Origin: Proteromonas lacertae
Taxonomy: Eukaryota; Sar; Bigyra; Opalinata; Proteromonadidae
DNA length: 64,000 nt
Assembly: GCA_002245135.1 (NCBI GenBank)
Contig: NGBS01000604.1
Location: 1 to 64,000 of the forward strand
Reading direction: 5' to 3'
Position 1 is the stretch's first letter. Each line of letters starts with the position of its first letter. The notes beneath the pieces are model-generated. The model was not told where the DNA came from. It did no database searches and saw only the letters and a program-made list of their open reading frames with translations. Positions 47,376-59,853 of this stretch are shown one piece after another. A program made the translations under genes and the position numbers.

Positions 47376-49694
47376 ATGCCTGGTAATTCAAACAGACTTC
47401 ACTACAGAATTTTCTTTGATGAAACATGTAATAATTTAATAAAATCCAAAGAAATTGAGGGAAAGTTGAAGTTATTAGGTCATGTAGGTCCATTTATCGT
47501 TTAAATATATAGGAACTATCTGAGAATTTATCAAATAATACAACTTTCATAATAACATATAGAGCAGCACAAGAGGATTTGAAATCAGAGAAATCCTTAC
47601 AGAGTCCAAATACAGAGATAGATAAGAATTTAAACAAAATAATTCATGAAAATAAAGAGTTTGCTAAAAATAATGGAATAAAAACCATATATTATGACAG
47701 TATATTCCAAATTTATAGCCAATAATAGAATTTATGAAGTGGTTACATAATGAAGAAAAGAAATTAAGGAGTGAAGCAGTGTCTGATGGTAATGAGTATA
47801 TATTTTATCTTAATTATCTCCTTCATAGTTTTGAAATCAGAATAAAAGATGATACAAACCATTTCAATAGTTCATTAATAAAGAAATATTCAAAATCAAA
47901 GTATCCAAATTGCATAGAGGACTGTCCAATAGGATTATCACCATTTATACAGAGAAGTTATTGGAAAGATTATCATATCAATAATAATAATTCATCCAAT
48001 GAAGAAGAAGAAGCAGAAGAAGAAGAAAATAATGATGAAGAAACCACAGATAATAATAATAATAATAATAATAATAACTCAAGAATCAAAAGTGAAGAAG
48101 ATTCAATCAAATTAAAACTAAACCAAAGTGAATCAATCAAAGAAATTTCACCATTGTTAAAAAGTAATTTTAATAAAAAATTTAATAATAATAATAATAA
48201 TAAACGACCTAGAGGAAGTGGTTACTGTGAGAATTGTTTGGAATATTATACTGATCTATATATACATATGGAAAACCCTAGGCATAAAAATATAATTGAA
48301 TCAACAGGATATTATAAAGATATAAATATAATATTTGATAAATTGTTAAAGTTGAATAATAGTAATGATAATAATAGAATAAAGGGAAAATATGTTGAGG
48401 TAAATGGAACTAAAGAATGGATATGGAATAATCCAAATAAATACTATATTGAAGAAGAAGAAGAAGAAGAGAAAAATGAGAATGATAATAAAGAAGAAGA
48501 AAACGAAAATAATGTAAAAGACAATACAAATAACACCTATGATATTAATAGAATAATGAAATTAGAAATGCTTATGCGAAGATATTATTTAAGTCATTTT
48601 AAATACAATATAAAAGTTTTCAATAGAGAGATTAATTGTTATTTATACTATCACAAACTAACTAAAAAATTATCAATTGATAAACCAGTATATTATGGTA
48701 AAATAATGAATAAATATGAAGCAACAAAGATTATATTGAAATTATACTATAACTGGAGAGGTAAAAAATATAAGTTAGATTTACTACAGATTGTTCATAT
48801 AAATAAAATAATTAAAAATGTAAAATCTTTTAGTGATAGAATTAATAATAAAACATATATCAAATCAATTCCAATCTTTATATATGAATATATAATGTTT
48901 TACGAATTATTTATTAATAAAAATAAAGAGAAATGTGAAAGTATATTGAGTGTTTTGCTACAGAATGAACTAATCAGCAGCAATATATATGTAATTAGAG
49001 GACTATTGATATTACTATCAGATAATTGTGAAGTGATTAAATTGAGAATGAATGAAGTAGATACATATTTTGTATATTATATATTTATTTATTTATTTAT
49101 TTATTTAATTAGAAAAAGAGTAAATCATATAATCCCAACCTCAATAATGATTTCAATGATATTAAAAGTCTCTTGTTCTTCACATATCTTCACAATCCAA
49201 AAGATAATTATATATTGTTACTTTTAGCGTTAATATATACAAATATTTATAAAGATTATGATACTGCTGAACACTATTATTTAATTGGAATAGATAATAG
49301 TAACAAATATTATAAACAACTGTTAAAAAATTATGAAATATTCCTCGAAAGAAGGACTGTAAATGGAATATATCAAAGTAAAAATAGAGGTAAAGTAGTA
49401 ATATATAAAAGTGAAGAAATAAAACGAGAATTTGAATGGATTTTGTACAAATACAAAAATGAAAATTATTGGTTTAATTATATCACTAAAGAAACACCAT
49501 TTGTTAGAATAAATAATGAAGAGGAGTTGTGGAAGGAAAGAATGAAAAGATGTAGTTATTTTGGTAGTACATATGATGGAATCTACCTATTATACCAAGA
49601 TAATGTCACTGGAACACTGTTTAGTTATAATACTGTTACTAATAAATATGAAATATATAAAAATGAGAATAATTTCTTTTATAAACATCAATAG
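47376..49694 (+). CDS. DBF4: DBF4-like regulatory subunit of the Cdc7 kinase, with extended C-terminus
   Basis: Dbf4 activates Cdc7, which phosphorylates the MCM helicase to start DNA replication. Four exons (introns 47484-47512, 47700-47728, 49072-49112) give 739 residues. The key evidence is the DBF4-type zinc finger GYCENCLEYYTDLYIHMENP followed by RHKNII and a helix, as in all Dbf4 proteins. The start, with FIITYRAAQED, may be the BRCT-like domain. Acidic and poly-Asn tracts separate the parts. The last ~450 residues are unusual for Dbf4: helical, TPR-like (YILLLLALIYTNIYKDYDTA) and ending in segments such as YWFNYITKETPF that recall beta-propeller or WW-like strands. An E2F palindrome in the promoter supports an S-phase role. 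Confidence 0.78.
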
Positions 49695-49749
49695 TACAAA
49701 ATTCTTTTTATAATTAATTAATAATGTAATAATAATAATTATTATATGT

Positions 49750-50497
49750 TTAATTATGACCTAAGTTAGGAAATCTTCTAGTTATATTCTCTCTTCTTTG
49801 GTAATTTTGATTTAATCTTTCTTCACTTATTCCTTCTTCGATTTCATCTTCTGTCTATATTATAGTTATAAATAAATAAGATAATATGATTACATATATA
49901 CATCAACTGCTTTTTTAACATGATATTTTATATCACTTAGTTTATTCTTAAATTTAGCTTCCACTGATGCTGGTCTAAGAATTGCATGAAGAGCAATTAC
50001 ACAAATAACTAATAGAATAACAATAAAGAATCTGATAAATTGACGGAAAATGAAAAGAAGTATTACTGAAGCTACTCCTAATACTACCATTTGTTGCTGA
50101 TCAGTTATTGGACGATTATTAACAATTATATTGGTGGTTTTCACTAGACAAAAGTATGTAAACAATATTGCGATTAAAACTGAAACAATTAGCAAAGCTG
50201 GATGAGTTATGCTATTATATATACCTAATAAATTGTTTATACAAAAAATATAATGATAAAACTAGACTGATTAGAAAGTAGTTTGTATAGTAGAACTGTA
50301 AATTAGTAGAAACTCGTTTTTCAATTTCTTCAAGACCTCCATTCGGAACACTAAATCTTTCAAAGAATATCTTCCAGGGTCTCTAGGAACAATTAGAAAT
50401 ATCAACTATACAGCATCACTCCACCCTACTTTCTTTATATAATCTATTAAAGCAGCAAATTCTATTTTAATAAATCCAAATAAATACCTGATTGCAT
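49750..50497 (-). CDS. PRA1/Rab-acceptor family membrane protein
   Basis: Five exons (introns 50462-50487, 50383-50411, 50212-50242, 49855-49901) give 204 residues. RPWKIFFERFSVPNG followed by NLQFYYTNYFLISLVLSLY and HPALLIVSVLIAILFTYF is the PRA1 pattern (RPW..F, N..yf..NY, P..L). Two pairs of hydrophobic segments follow, the second VVLGVASVILLFIFRQFIRF. PRA1 proteins bind prenylated Rab GTPases in ER and Golgi membranes. The first exon has only ten coding bases. The charged C-terminal tail (TEDEIEEGISEERLNQN) lies in its own exon. Confidence 0.83.
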
Positions 50498-50576
50498 TAG
50501 AAAATTAAAATTAAAATTTTCAAAAGTTTGAATAACAACTTGGCTTGAGTCATTTTCATTTTCATTTTTTCTAATA

Positions 50577-51285
50577 ATGTCTACAGATGCAGATTTATCT
50601 GCATTATTTAAAAAGAAAGGAAAGGGGAAGAAGAATAAGAAAGCTTTTCAAGTAGTACCAGCTGAACTAGAAAAAGAACCGGAAGAACAGCCACAGTATT
50701 GAATATAGTCTAATAATATTATGAAAATAGAACTTTAGCAACAGCAGCAACAGCCGCCACATCTATTGCAATACCAGAAGATTCAGAGTGGGTTAATAAA
50801 GATGCAATACTAAAACCAGGAATCGTTTTACCAGAACAACTTGCAGCGACAGTTGAACATCAAACTATACTGTATATTTAAGTGTATTATAAATGAATAG
50901 AGATAATGTGCAAGAAGAGACAGCTGAATCAAGACATGCTAAAAAAACGTTGTTAAAAACACTCAAAAAAGCACAAGTAGCAAATGCTGCAGCTGCAACA
51001 CCAATTGCACCAATTGAAGAAAAACAACCAGAACCAACAACTTATTTTGAAAAATTAAAGTTAAAAAAACAACAAGAAAGTGAACCAAAAGCAGAATTTC
51101 CAGAATTAGCTCCAGCAGCTACTGAAGCAAGTAAAGTATCAACAGAAAGTGCTTGGGCAGTAGGTAATGTAGAAGGAGTTGAATTAGAAATAGATGAAAA
51201 TATAAATGAAGCTGAAGTATTTAATAATACGATGAAGAAAACAAACAAATTTGCTTTAAAAAAGAAACATCCATTAAATATCTAA
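50577..51285 (+). CDS. Small hydrophilic protein, weakly CDV3-like
   Basis: Three exons (introns 50696-50730, 50872-50900) give 214 residues. The start STDADLSALFKKKGKGKKNK resembles the Lys-rich N-terminus of CDV3 (FFAKKDKKKKK). A central DSEWV and a late AEFPELAPAATEA (CDV3: FPSLA) are placed similarly. The protein is Ala/Glu/Lys-rich and probably disordered, and ends KKTNKFALKKKHPLNI. CDV3 has no firmly known role, and the relationship is a suggestion. The last ~60 codons were carried along twice in the LRR tandem array (7773-7962 and 11969-12158), so this intact copy is probably near the ancestral arrangement. It is 139 bp upstream of LRR copy 5. Confidence 0.72.
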
Positions 51286-51400
51286 TATTTTCCTTTAATT
51301 TACTTGTTAAAGTTGTTTTTCAAGTGTTAATAAACATGAATATAATAAACAAATATTGTGTAAGAATGATTTCTGTGTATGTAAATAAAAAATTCCATAA

Positions 51401-51412
51401 ATGAAACGACTC
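51401..51412 (+). promoter_or_regulatory. GAAACGAC promoter element of copy 5
   Basis: ATGAAACGACTC at the same position relative to the start codon (51424) as in copies 2 and 3. Confidence 0.4.
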
Positions 51413-51423
51413 AATATTTTGAA

Positions 51424-54400
51424 ATGTTGCATTTGATAGATAAAGTGTTATATGCTAAATTAGCATGTGATATGAAAGTATTATAATTAATTTATTTTTA
51501 TTAGGAGAAAGAGAGAATAGAAAGAAGTGTTAATGAGTTAGATTTAGTTGTAGAATATGAAACTGATATTCAAAAGTTGAAAGTGTTTAATGTATGTGAA
51601 ATAAAAGAGAAGCGAATATTAAAATTGTTAGAAAATAAGTGTTTGTTGTTAGTTTGTTGTTCCTCCTTCATTTGTCGATATAGAGTGTATGATATGAATG
51701 ATGATGGTGAATATATGATATATTGTAGAGAATATTACAGTAGAGACTTGAAAGAGATAGTTTCTAAAAATTGTTTATGTGTGAATGAAATATGTGATAT
51801 AATAAGTTCAATATGTGATGATGTAATGGTAATGAATGAAAATGAGATTGTAGTAGGTAATTTGAAGAGTAGTAATGTGATATATGAAGAGAATGGTATT
51901 TTAAAGTTATGTGATTTATGTTTGAATGAAATAAGAAAAGAAGAAGATATGAGATTGTATGATATATGCTTCACAAGTCCAGAAGAGTTGAATGGATTAG
52001 AATATGATGAAGGAAGTGTGATTTGGTCAATTGGGTGTATATTATATGAAATGATGTTTAAGAAATTACCATTTTCAGAAGATAATAATATTTTTAAAAC
52101 AAGAGAGAATATTGTGAGATGTAAATACAATATAGATGTAGAATGTGATGATAGAATGAAAGAGATGATATGTAGAATGTTGAAATTGAAGAATGAAGAT
52201 AGAATGAGTTTGAAAGAGTTGAAGAAAGAAATGATAAAAATGAGTGAAATATTGATAGATGAAGGTGATAATATGATGATATGTGAAGAAAGAAAAGAAA
52301 TGTTATATAATAATGATAATACAATTGTTAGACTTCCAATAGAATATCCATCAAAATATTATATTGAAAGTGAAAAAAGAGAAGTGATTAGAGATAAATT
52401 GATAGAATCCTACAATATTCAACCAAATGAAAGAATATTGTCAATATTATTGATGATGAAAATGTACAAAGAAGATAATTCAATTGAAGATAGATTGAAA
52501 TATCAAATACATCATAAATGTAAATATGGAGAATGTAATTTAGATGAGATAATATTTAAGATAAAAAGTGATTATTTCGATAAAGAAATGATGGAAATAA
52601 AATCATATTGTATATTTAAATGTGAAGAAGGACTGAATTATTTATTTAGAATATTGAGAAAAATCAATCCAACTAAGCTGTTATTTAGTATTTTTCTATA
52701 TATTGTTATTTGTATAGATTATATTCAGATACCAATTATTCATCAATCATTATTTGGATCATATTTGACTGGATTATCAAATCTACAAACATTATATTTA
52801 TCAAGTTGTAATCTTACTTCCTATTTCATTGAATTGTTTGTTAAATCAATTCCATTAATGAAATTGAAATATATAAATCTTCATTGTATTTATAATCATA
52901 TTGTTATTCTATGAAATAGGTAATCGAATTGGTGTGAAAGGATTTAAATTGTTACTTCCATATTTGAATTTATTAATCAACAAAAACATAGAATTGGATT
53001 TTTATGGAATGAATTTAAATGATGAATGTATGATGTTATTATCATCAGAATTATATAAATATCCAAATCTTAATAAAATAGATATTCAATACAACCAAAA
53101 CATTTATTCAAAGGGATTAAAAGCCTTATTCTCCAAATTTCCTGTCTCAAAAATAAAGTTTGATTTTAATAGAAGTAAAGAATTACTGATTGATAAAGAC
53201 ATTCCTGAATTAGTCAAATATATAATAAATCGATGCAATGAATTATATCTGATTAATTCAGAAATAGATGATGATATTATCAAAACATTCATTTCATTAA
53301 GATCAAATGAATTGAAAGAAATAGAAGTGTTATATTTGAGTTGTAAAATTTTGATATTTTTATTATTATATAGATAATAAACTAACATATAAAAGTATAG
53401 AAATACTGATTAACAATTTATCTTCATTTACAAGTCTTGAAGAACTTCAATTGAATGGTAATGAAATAGGAGATGAAGGAATGAAAATATTATCTCCACA
53501 TTTGAGTCTATTAAAAGAATGGAATGATAGAATAGATTGTTCAAGTATCAATACTATCTTTTAATACTCAATAGAAATGGGATTATCTTCAATTGGATTG
53601 AAGTATTTATTAGATGGTTTAAAGAGTATTCATCAAAAGATCAGATTGGATATAAGTGATAATAATATAGATTCAGAAGGAATAGAATATTTGATGAATT
53701 ATGTGAAAGAAAATGATAATATTAATAGATTGAATATTCATGGTATATTTATGGTAGTTTTTAATTTGTTTAATAGATAATACAATTGGTAATGCTGGAT
53801 TTAAGCTATTAAAAGAGAATATAAAACTGCTTATATATTATTGCTATTTAGATTTAACCAATATCTCAATAGATGATGAAAGTGTGATATTATTAGCTGA
53901 TAAGATAGATTCAATTTCTAATTGCAACACAATAGACTTAAATGGAAATAATATCAGAATGAATGGATTAAAATCAATTTGTTCCAAAACATTAGAAAAA
54001 GAAGAATATCCATTTATTAAAATGAATAATAAATTATGGAGAAAAGAAGAATTTGAATATTATTTGGATTATTGTATTAAAAAGAATAGAAGAAGTTATG
54101 AAAAATGTTATGATTTTTCGAGTATATTATGTGTGTTTATAATGAAATAGATTTAAATGTGAATGATTCTCATATTTCATTAATAAAACAGATTGATTAT
54201 GAAGAACTTGATTTATCCAATAACAAGATTAGTTGTAATGGATTGAAAGAATTAACAGATTCTTTTCCAGAAAATGTTGAATATATCTCAATTCATAATA
54301 ATGAAATTGGAGATGAAGGAATAGAGATAATATGTAAATATTTAGATAAATTTATTTATTCTACATTATCATTAAACATCTCAAGTATTTAAAATTCTGT

Positions 54401-54709
54401 ATTGTATTGTATATAGAAATTGTGATGAGTGAAAAAGGATTGATGATGTTAATAGAAAGATTAAAAGATAATAAACCATTGACAAATATAAATTTATCAG
54501 GAAATGAATTAGATGAAAGAGAATTGAGATTAATGAAAGAAAACAAAGAAGTATTTGAAGATTTAGAAAAATTATCAATAACATTAAAAGAAGATATAGA
54601 TAAATCAGAATTAAAATCATTTTTAGAAACATTTACATCAATTGGTAAAGTTGGATGGGATAGAAGAAGAAGAAAAGGAAGAACTATCAAAAGAATATTT
54701 GAATGTTAA
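51424..54709 (+). CDS. Pseudokinase-LRR fusion protein, copy 5
   Basis: Nine exons (introns 51478-51504, 52688-52717, 52886-52919, 53343-53373, 53545-53574, 53743-53776, 54122-54150, 54385-54416) give 1,012 residues. The catalytic loop reads VVGNLKSSN, so Asp is replaced by Asn here where copies 2 and 3 have Thr. DLC replaces DFG, and the glycine loop and ATP lysine are again absent. The LRR half is most diverged at ~53490-53540 and 53810-53860. At the end a 9-bp difference and shift make the tail GKVGWDRRRRKGRTIKRIF, basic instead of acidic as in copies 1 and 2. This copy lies behind the intact CDV3-like gene and is the left arm of a large inverted repeat. Confidence 0.87.
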
Positions 54710-55583
54710 ATAATTCAAATATTAGTTGTTTTACTCTATTATTCTTTTATTTGTTAATAATAATGAAAATGTTTATCATACTATACTATACATATTTTCA
54801 TATTTTTTGTTAATATTAAATACTTTCTATATTGTTTTGATCAAATTATTCAAAATACATTATCAAACCATGATCAAGCCTATATAATTTTCATTTGAGA
54901 TTAAAATGTGAATGAAAGAGATTAGTGACTGAATTTATGAATGTGATAAAGTAATTAAGTATCCAGATGAAGAAGATATTTATAAAGTGTATTTAGTAAG
55001 ACAATTAGTTGAAAGAGTGTAAAGAAAAGAAATAAATCATTGTAAAAATTGTTGATTGTTTAGTTAATAGAAGTGAATGGATTAATATAATAGAATAAGA
55101 ATAAGAATGAACATTTATCAAAATTTGTAAATGAATTGAAAATACTTATTCCGTTGCAAATTGAAAATACTATATCTTACAGATATTGTATTATATCATT
55201 ATTGCAAACAATGTGAATTAGGAGATGATGATGTAAATTGTTTTGTGAAAATGTAAAGGTAATGTTAAAATAGAAAAAATTGTAAGTGGCATTTAATCAG
55301 ATAGAAGATATTGGAGGAGATATATTCTAATGGAATTTCTTCCTGTTTTGAAATAGTAATGTGTTTTTGAAATTTCTTCCAACAAGTATTAAATTATGAT
55401 GATTATATGGAGAAAATATAAGATATATTCCCTAATTAGCTACTAATTATAAATCAAATAATATTCTAAAAGAACTGTTGTTAGGTTGTTGAATTAGGGG
55501 ATTTTAAATAATATTATTCTATTCATCTATAGATTGAGTTAAATTCAAAAAAATATTGAAAGTATAGTCGTTTCATAAAAGTG
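54710..55583 (+). other. Intergenic stretch with degraded sequence before RUS1
   Basis: The first ~425 bp belong to the inverted repeat. The rest (55136-55560) shows only short broken frames such as a region around 55200-55250. No intact gene is supported; ancient remnants are possible. Confidence 0.5.
55564..55576 (-). promoter_or_regulatory. GAAACGAC element, reverse orientation, before RUS1
   Basis: ATAGTCGTTTCAT is the reverse complement of ATGAAACGACTAT and lies 8-20 bases before the RUS1 start codon. An unrelated gene with the same element supports a general promoter role. Confidence 0.4.
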
Positions 55584-56977
55584 ATGGTAAAGAATTTTCG
55601 TATTTATATAATGAAATAGGAATTAATAGAAAAAGAATCACTACTATTAGAGGTTGATAGTGAAGATAGAAGGTATTCAAAAATTGAAATAAAAGAAGAT
55701 AGAATTAGCTTAAGCGAAAAGAAGAAAGGCAGTTGTATATATAAATATAATTACATGTTAGATTAATATTGATATAGTTTTTCATCGAATTGCTGTATTT
55801 TTTAGTAGTTTATTTTTACCAGTTGGTTATCCCAGTTCAGTAGAAGATGAATATCTAAAATTTCAATTTTGGGATACAGTCCAAGCTCTTTGTAGCTATT
55901 TACGTGGTATTTTATCAATGAAAGCAATATTAGAAGGTTTAGGAGTAGGAAAAAGTGAAGCAACAGCAGCTGGTGCAGTTATTCAATGGATAATGAAAGA
56001 TGGAATGAGTATGATAGGTGGTATACTATTTTCATGGTGGGGCTGTAATAGATTTGATGAAGATATTTGTAGTTGGAGATTATTTGCAGATTTAATAAAT
56101 GATATTGGATTATTTTTAGAAATGTTAGCACCTCTATTTCCATCTAAATTTCTATTGATTTTAAGTATTGGTTCAATATGTAAGTCACTATGTGGTGTTA
56201 GTGCAGGTGCTACTCGAAGTTGTATAACTTGTCATTTATCAAAAAAGAATAATATGGGAGATGTTGGTGCAAAAGAAAATACACAGGAAACTGGAATAAC
56301 ATTAGTTGGATTAGTTTTAGGAATATATTTATCTCCTGTATTAAATCGTAATATTTATATTGGTTGGATATCTTTTATTATTTTGACAATAATTCATATG
56401 ATTAGTAATTATTATGGAGTAAAATGTTTGAAACTTAGATATATTAACAAAGAAAGAAGCAAATTGTTGTGGAATGCTTATAAAAACAAAGAAAATGATG
56501 TATTTTTATATATAATATTATATTATATTATATATATAGGAAATGCAATTATCATCAATATTTAATAAAGAACATATATTTTACTTTATATTTAATAAAT
56601 ACAACATAAATATCGGTGTAGATGATAATAATTTAAATCTCTACAATTCCGAAGATGTAATTAAAAGTATAAGAATATTTAAAAATGAGAAATTTATAAT
56701 AATTCCATATCATAATCAATCGTTTGATGTAATGCTATTAAAAGATGCTACAAGTGAAGATGAATTGAAATGTTATATAATCTGTATAAATGCAATAGAT
56801 AAACAACCAAAAGAGAATGATATTTATAATGTAGAAAATATCGAAAATAGTTATAATTATGTGAAAAGTGAGTGGAATTCATTCTTTAACTTGTTAAATG
56901 AATATGGTTACAACACAAATCATATAGTATTATGTGTAAAACCACGTAGATGGAATATTATAAGAAAAAATGAATAA
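55584..56977 (+). CDS. RUSF1: RUS1/DUF647 family protein (C16orf58-like)
   Basis: Four exons give 425 residues. The start codon is followed at once by an intron (55587-55619); the others are 55735-55777 and 56500-56539. FLPVGYPSSVEDEYLKFQFW, QALCSYLRGILSMKAILEGL, GVGKSEATAAGAVIQWIMKD, WRLFADLINDIGLFLEM and the SAGATRSCIT...NNMGDVGAKENTQET segment match DUF647 throughout. Several helices are hydrophobic. Plant RUS proteins act in UV-B sensing and auxin transport; the animal protein has no settled role. The C-terminal part (YHNQSFDVMLLKDATSEDEL) is also family-like, so the gene is full length. It lies in the spacer of the inverted repeat. Confidence 0.92.
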
Positions 56978-57078
56978 AAATAAGAATTATCAATCTAATA
57001 TCTATATTTTTGTTAAATTATATATTTGGGATGAAATTAAACACTCACACACAAAAATATCAATCAATATCTTTTTAA

Positions 57079-57868
57079 TTACTTCTTTAAATCACTTTTT
57101 TTCATACATGCAGGTATAAATGGTTTAGCATTTGGATTAATTCCTTTCCCTTCAATCGTTTTTGAAACAACTACAATAGGATCATCAGAATACTCTATCT
57201 CATTTTCAGTTTGTTTAATTGGTTCTTCCGATAATTTTAAATTTTCTACCCATTTCAATGATTCTTCTTCTGCAAGATCATTTTTCTCTTCTTTAGCACT
57301 TTCTGGGGTTTGGGGTGACAAAGAACTATAAATCTTTTTTTTTGCTTCTTCATATGATCTTTCTTTGGTTTCTATTGGTGTAGTTGATTTAACTATTTGT
57401 ATATTTGGAGTTTGTTGTGGATTTGGATCCTTTCGTTTCAACATCATCTTCATTTTTGGTTTTAATTCAGCTTTTGGTTTGTTTATCTCTTCTTCATAAT
57501 GTGGAATGCCTTTAATATTATTTAAAAATGTTGGACATCTGGTAGATTTTGTTTTGGATATGTCTATAAATGCTCCACTGTCTGATGTTTTTAAAGTATA
57601 TTTCATTAGAAATCTTAATGCTAAATCAATGACTACTTGTTTTTGTGATATAGTCAAAGGTCCAAATCTGATATTAGTAGATATACTGCTTTCAAAATTC
57701 CTTAATTCTTGTTCAATATGAAATATATATTTGAATAGTCTGATTCAAATATATAATAAATAGCATACTCTGAATCTTGAGTGTATAGTGCTTCAAGGAG
57801 TGATTCTGATAAATCATCCTCATCTCTAAATAAAGTATATTTCAATTAGAGATATACAATTTAGACAT
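57079..57868 (-). CDS. R3H-like and SUZ-C domain protein
   Basis: Three exons (introns 57826-57857, 57740-57768) give 242 residues. An N-terminal segment from FHIEQELRNFESSI to FIDISKTKSTRCP has the R3H layout (helix, FGPLTISQKQVVIDLALRF, hydrophobic core, 'sR.P' end), but the signature Arg and His are Lys and Asp, so nucleic-acid binding may be weakened. LKPKMKMMLKRKDPN resembles a SUZ motif, and the end INPNAKPFIPACMKKSDLKK is a clear SUZ-C motif. R3H-SUZ proteins (R3HDM, encore, ARPP21 group) bind mRNA. The gene is convergent with RUS1. Confidence 0.75.
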
Positions 57869-58001
57869 ATCCCTAGCAAAGGAGTTTTTCATTTACAGTC
57901 AAACTCTTGAGCATTTCACAACAAAAAGCAAAAATGAAAATAGGTTTTAATATGTCAAATTTGTACCGTAAATTACATTAATATTTCTAAATTATTCTAA
58001 A

Positions 58002-59853
58002 ATGGTCAAAGAGTGTCCATCGATTTTTAAATTTGATATTTATGGCACTGCAGAGGAAGCTAGAAAGAAACTACAAGATGCAGAGAATACAGTTGTGAAT
58101 AGTGTTACAAATCTTGCCAAAACGTGCTTAAGTAAAAATCAAAAATACTGTGATCCTGATTTTGGTCCAACAGCGAAAGATCCTGCAGGAATGAACTGTA
58201 TAGCTAAAGATGGTAAAGTATAACTGCTTTGTCAAAATTTTATTATTATTAAATATAGATACCAGCTAGTTTGAAAGACTTATCTAAAGCTAAATGGAGA
58301 TGGGCAAGACCTGGTTATGAAGTATTAATAATAGTAATTATTTTGTATAGGGAGTAGAAAAAATAGGAAGTGAACCAACCTATTGTGATGATGCAAAAGT
58401 ATTTTGCAATGGGTTCAATGCAAACGATGTAGAACAAGGAATCTTAGGTGATTGTTGGTTTTTAGGTGCTTTGTCATTACTAGCAAGTCAACCAGTTTAT
58501 TTAGAAAATATCATTTATTTAAATCCTGACAAAGAAATCGCAAAGTTGTGGGTAAAAATAGGTGTTTGGGTTTGTCGATTTATTAAAGATAGTTATTATT
58601 ATTATGTAATAATCGATGATAGAATAGTAGTATATGATACAGAAGGAAGTTTAAGAAATAAAGTATATAAATCTAATTTATATATATAGCCATTATTTGC
58701 TCGTTGTAAACATGGTCATATATTATGGATGTCTTTAATCGAAAAAGCATATGCAAAATTAAACCATTGTTATATCAACCTAATTGGTGGTTTAACTCAT
58801 TATGCATTGAGAGATTTGACTGGTTTATGTCCTGTAGTATTACAACATCATTTTAGTAATAAATCAATCAAAGATACATTAAGTCAACTTCAATTCAGTG
58901 ATAATAGTTTATGGGAATTTGTTAAACAACAATGTAGTCGTGGTGCTTTATTAGCTTGTTCAATTCCAATAAAACCAAAATGTTGTAAGTGTTTTCCGAA
59001 TTGGTTTAATCATAAAGTTAAAAGTAATGGTTTAATTGCAAAACATACTTATTCAGTACTTGGTACTTTAGAAATCAATACATGTTGTTGTGTCAATACT
59101 CGATTTATAGTATTAAGAAATCCATGGGGTAAAGCAAGCTGGAGTGGAAATTGGAGTCGTAAAAGTTGTAAATTTGGTTATTATCATAAAGAGATCGAAA
59201 ATAGTTGGAAAAATCGTTTAATAATTCGAAACAGTGCAGTTACTCATAAGGATTATGGTCGAGATGCTCGAGATGAGTTGTTATTTAATGAAGGAGAAGA
59301 AGATGGAATATTTTTAATGAAATATAATGATTGGAAGAATTATTATAATAATATTGGAATGGTAATAAAATTCCCTGATAATTGGCGTGGATATCGAGTT
59401 AGAGGTGAATGGGATGGAAGTAAAAATTATACAAATCATTCCTTTGAAATTCTTGATGATAATAGTAGTGTATTTATTCAACTAAGTCAGCCTGAAAATC
59501 GTGGTGAAAATAAAGATAGTTTTGCAATAGGTTTTACATTAAAACCAAATCCTTTACATAAACTACCTGTATTTACAGTAGGTGGTGCTAACTTATCAGG
59601 TGTTTTACCGAAAGGCAAATATTCAATAATTCCAAAACCTTATGATGAGAATAAGAAAGGTAAATATATTTTATCATTTTATAGTGATAAAGAAGAAGTG
59701 ATGTTAAATGGAGGAGTGATAATATCTGAAGAAGAAGAAAGACCAGAAGGTCGAGTATACAAAGAAGATATATATGAGAGAAAATGTTTATTTATGAAAA
59801 AGAAGAAAGGAAGTGTAATAAAGAATGCTTATAAAACATCTATTGTAGTTTAG
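58002..59853 (+). CDS. Calpain-type cysteine protease
   Basis: Four exons (introns 58218-58258, 58322-58350, 58663-58689) give 584 residues. The catalytic triad is present: Cys in QGILGDCWFLGALSLL, His in NGLIAKHTYSVLG and Asn in VLRNPWGKASWSG. The LIEKAYAKLNHCY and GGLTHYALRDLTG segments of the second protease lobe and a C2-like (CBSW) domain follow (WRGYRVRGEWDG, NPLHKLPVFTVGG). No EF-hand domain is present, so this is a non-classical calpain. Activity is expected to depend on calcium through the protease core. The N-terminal ~70 residues are Cys-containing and not recognised. It sits in the inverted-repeat spacer. Confidence 0.92.

Larger units (their letters stand above)
51308..55135 (+). 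repeat. Left arm of a ~3.8-kb inverted repeat
   Basis: Matches 60065-63848 in reverse orientation, covering all of copy 5, its promoter and ~425 bp downstream. Similarity begins at TAAAGTTGTTTTTC just after the CDV3-like stop codon and ends near ATCAAAATTTGTAAATGAAT. Confidence 0.85.

Noticed and set aside
49075-49112. TTTATTTA repeat as a minisatellite or origin
   Set aside because: It is the inside of a 41-nt intron that is required to keep the DBF4-like frame.
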